In this document: positions 62,166 through 64,000 of the stretch, in pieces
How positions within the stretch are numbered: the first letter of the stretch is position 1
Layout: each line of letters opens with the position of its first letter
Assembly (NCBI GenBank): GCA_037074535.1
Contig: CM073468.1
Span: 67,176,969-67,240,968, forward strand
DNA from: Gleditsia sinensis
Taxonomy: Eukaryota; Streptophyta; Magnoliopsida; Fabales; Fabaceae
Length of the DNA stretch: 64,000 bases
Reading direction: 5' to 3'
Translations under genes and position numbers: made by a program
Notes under the pieces: model-generated
Seen by the model: only the letters and a program-made list of their open reading frames with translations
Told to the model about the DNA's origin: nothing
Database searches by the model: none

Positions 62166-64000
62166 CACCCCTTGTATCGATAATTTCTGATTGTGGGGCC
62201 GTTGGGTTCCAATCCCCTCCCATCAATGCCTATTGTAGGTCTCGAAATGGACCCTTTCATCTAAACTAAAAACTCACTTCTACCTTCTTCTACAAAAAAT
62301 ATTATAATAATTACTGTAAAATTCTAAGTTATGCGAATAATTTTATTTGATTTAGATCAAATCATATAATTATTTAGTTTAATTAATTTTTTGGTACGTA
62401 TAGTTCTACTAAATTTTCTAAACGAGTCTCTTAATTAATATTTGTTTAAAAAAATTGAAACAATAAGAATGTAAGTATTAGTATTGTTATTTATCTAAAA
62501 AAGACAAGAAATTGAAGTGCAGAAGCTAAATAAAGAAGCAGCATAAGAAAAGGAAGGAGGGGAAAGGGAAAAAGATGGAATGTTAGTGGAAGAATGATAA
62601 AAGAAAGAGAGAGTGGGGGAGTGGGCTTGTTTTGGAAGCTTTAAAATAAAAAGCCTCAGATGAATGGACTCTCTTAACTCTTCGGTCTTATCCTCATTCA
62701 CAGTGATGGATGAAAAGGATAGTTTTCTTCGTTGATGGTTTTCTTTATTAGAGAGAGAAACAAAATGGAGTTAGTGAGGGGATTGGCCCTTTGTGAATAA
62801 GGAGTACTAGTGGACAAACATTTAGTTCAAAAGTGACATAAAAGGATAAACTGCCATCCTTCAATTGGTTGGCAAATACATACAACTAGGAAATATTAAA
62901 TATTAAATTAATAATTTAATTTTTAAATTTATATAATTATAATTTTTAAAATTTTTAAATGTACAAATTAATTCTTAAAATTATTTACTTGTTGTATATT
63001 AATTATTTTATTAATTTCTAAAAGATATTAAATTTATTACGTATTAATTCTTTTAATAACTGTTAATTAAACAAAAAAAATTGTTGAAATAAAAGAGGAA
63101 AAACCTTTTGGATAATTTTAAAGTGCTGTTAATTTATTAAACATATCTAAAAAATTTGGTAACAATTTTTTTTTACATAAACTATAGTAAATAAAAAAGA
63201 GAAAAAAAAATACAATTTATTAAATAAAAAGGAACAAAAGTATGAGGATATATAGAGGAGCTAACCTGAAAATGATATGTAAAATTCATATAACATGATT
63301 GCACTACTAAAAAAAAATGAAAACACAAAACGAAAGTGATGCACTTTTATAACACAATCTTTAAATCACGCTGTGAGAAAATCAACACATATCCCTTTAA
63401 AATATCCAACGGTGAAAATTGCTAGTCTAAAGTAATTTTCTTTTGAGTAAATTATTTTCTCTTTTTTTAATTATTTTTATTATAAAATTATAAACAAATT
63501 TTTTTTTAAAAAAATAAAAGTAAAATATTTTCATATATCTTAATTAATGATTTTATTATAATGCTTTATTAAAAAGATATACACAAACTTTTGTTAAAAG
63601 TAATTGTAAAATACTCTCTCCTCTTTTAATTAATATTTTTATTATAAAAAAATATGTAATTTTTTTAAAATAAAAAATATTATAACTTAATTTAAATATC
63701 TCAAATGTATTTTATAAAAGAGAAATAGATAAAATTAAATAAATAAATAATCACATTTTTCTTTTTATTCTCAATACCAACCAAAATTTTAAATTAATAA
63801 AATTAGTATTTTGACAACTTAAACTACTTTATAATTATTTTGAGAAGGAAAAATTGTTATTAGAGAAAAAAAATTATGAGAGTGTTATTTAATTTAATTT
63901 AATTAATTTTTTTCATAATTTTTTTTGACATATTTAAATTAAGTTGTAATATATTTTATATTTTTAATTGAAATTTGTGTATATATTTTTTACAATAGAA
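62166..64000. other. AT-rich intergenic to window end
   Basis: Region 62495-62850 is purine-rich (GAAGGAGGGGAAAGGG, GAGAGAGTGGGGGAGTG) with more balanced composition, possibly a flank of a gene outside the window. The remainder is A/T-dominated and empty. Confidence 0.45.

Noticed and set aside
62495..62701. 68-codon minus-strand frame rich in Ser/Phe/Leu
   Set aside because: A translation of a purine-rich low-complexity stretch; no family or splice context.
1..64000. CRISPR arrays, operons, ribosome binding sites, phage or plasmid features
   Set aside because: The repeats here are microsatellites, MITEs or single tandem duplications. There is no regular repeat-spacer pattern, and the genes are spliced nuclear genes.

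Overview
This is a stretch of plant nuclear genome, most likely from a woody eudicot (probably a rosid; I cannot name the species). The signs are multi-exon genes with GT..AG introns, plant-specific families (clade II glutamate receptor-like channel, dirigent protein, patellin, clade D-like PP2C), a nuclear-type tRNA-Ser, and very AT-rich intergenic DNA full of small inverted-repeat elements. Gene density is low.

Layout: (a) 1-4.0 kb has no gene but holds a clean 409-bp Tourist/PIF-type MITE. (b) 4.05-9.0 kb is a five-exon glutamate receptor-like gene (+). (c) 9.4-13.0 kb is a retroelement graveyard: a decayed Ty1/copia gag, then an antisense L1-type LINE reverse-transcriptase remnant interrupted by two hAT-like MITEs with recognisable 8-bp target duplications. 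(d) 18.6-19.2 kb is a single-exon dirigent gene (+). (e) 25.85 kb is a tRNA-Ser(UGA) gene (-). (f) 31.4-33.8 kb is a four-exon patellin-6 type gene (+) whose inferred leader has one upstream AUG, followed at once by a stop. (g) 39.9-42.4 kb is a broken aldo-keto reductase gene (+). (h) 42.96-45.6 kb is a five-exon PP2C gene (-), tail-to-tail with the pseudogene. (i) 48.6-50.9 kb has a 294-bp tandem duplication, a duplicated TATA-containing block and an orphan terminal-exon-like ORF. (j) 52.7-54.6 kb is an intronless FkbM-type methyltransferase-like gene (-) with an uORF of 39 codons in its leader. (k) 54.8-64 kb is mostly empty AT-rich DNA, with a short GC-rich island, an old duplicated block and another hAT-like MITE.

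The genes do not form a pathway; they are independent plant loci: ion channel/amino-acid sensing, cell-wall phenolic coupling, membrane trafficking, signalling dephosphorylation and an endomembrane methyltransferase-like protein. I see no convincing new biological system. The best leads are small-scale: start-stop and peptide-coding uORFs, the atypical pore of the glutamate receptor-like protein, and the MITE nesting that gives a relative insertion chronology.

All exon boundaries were read by eye from splice dinucleotides, reading frame and family knowledge. No alignment or search was run.
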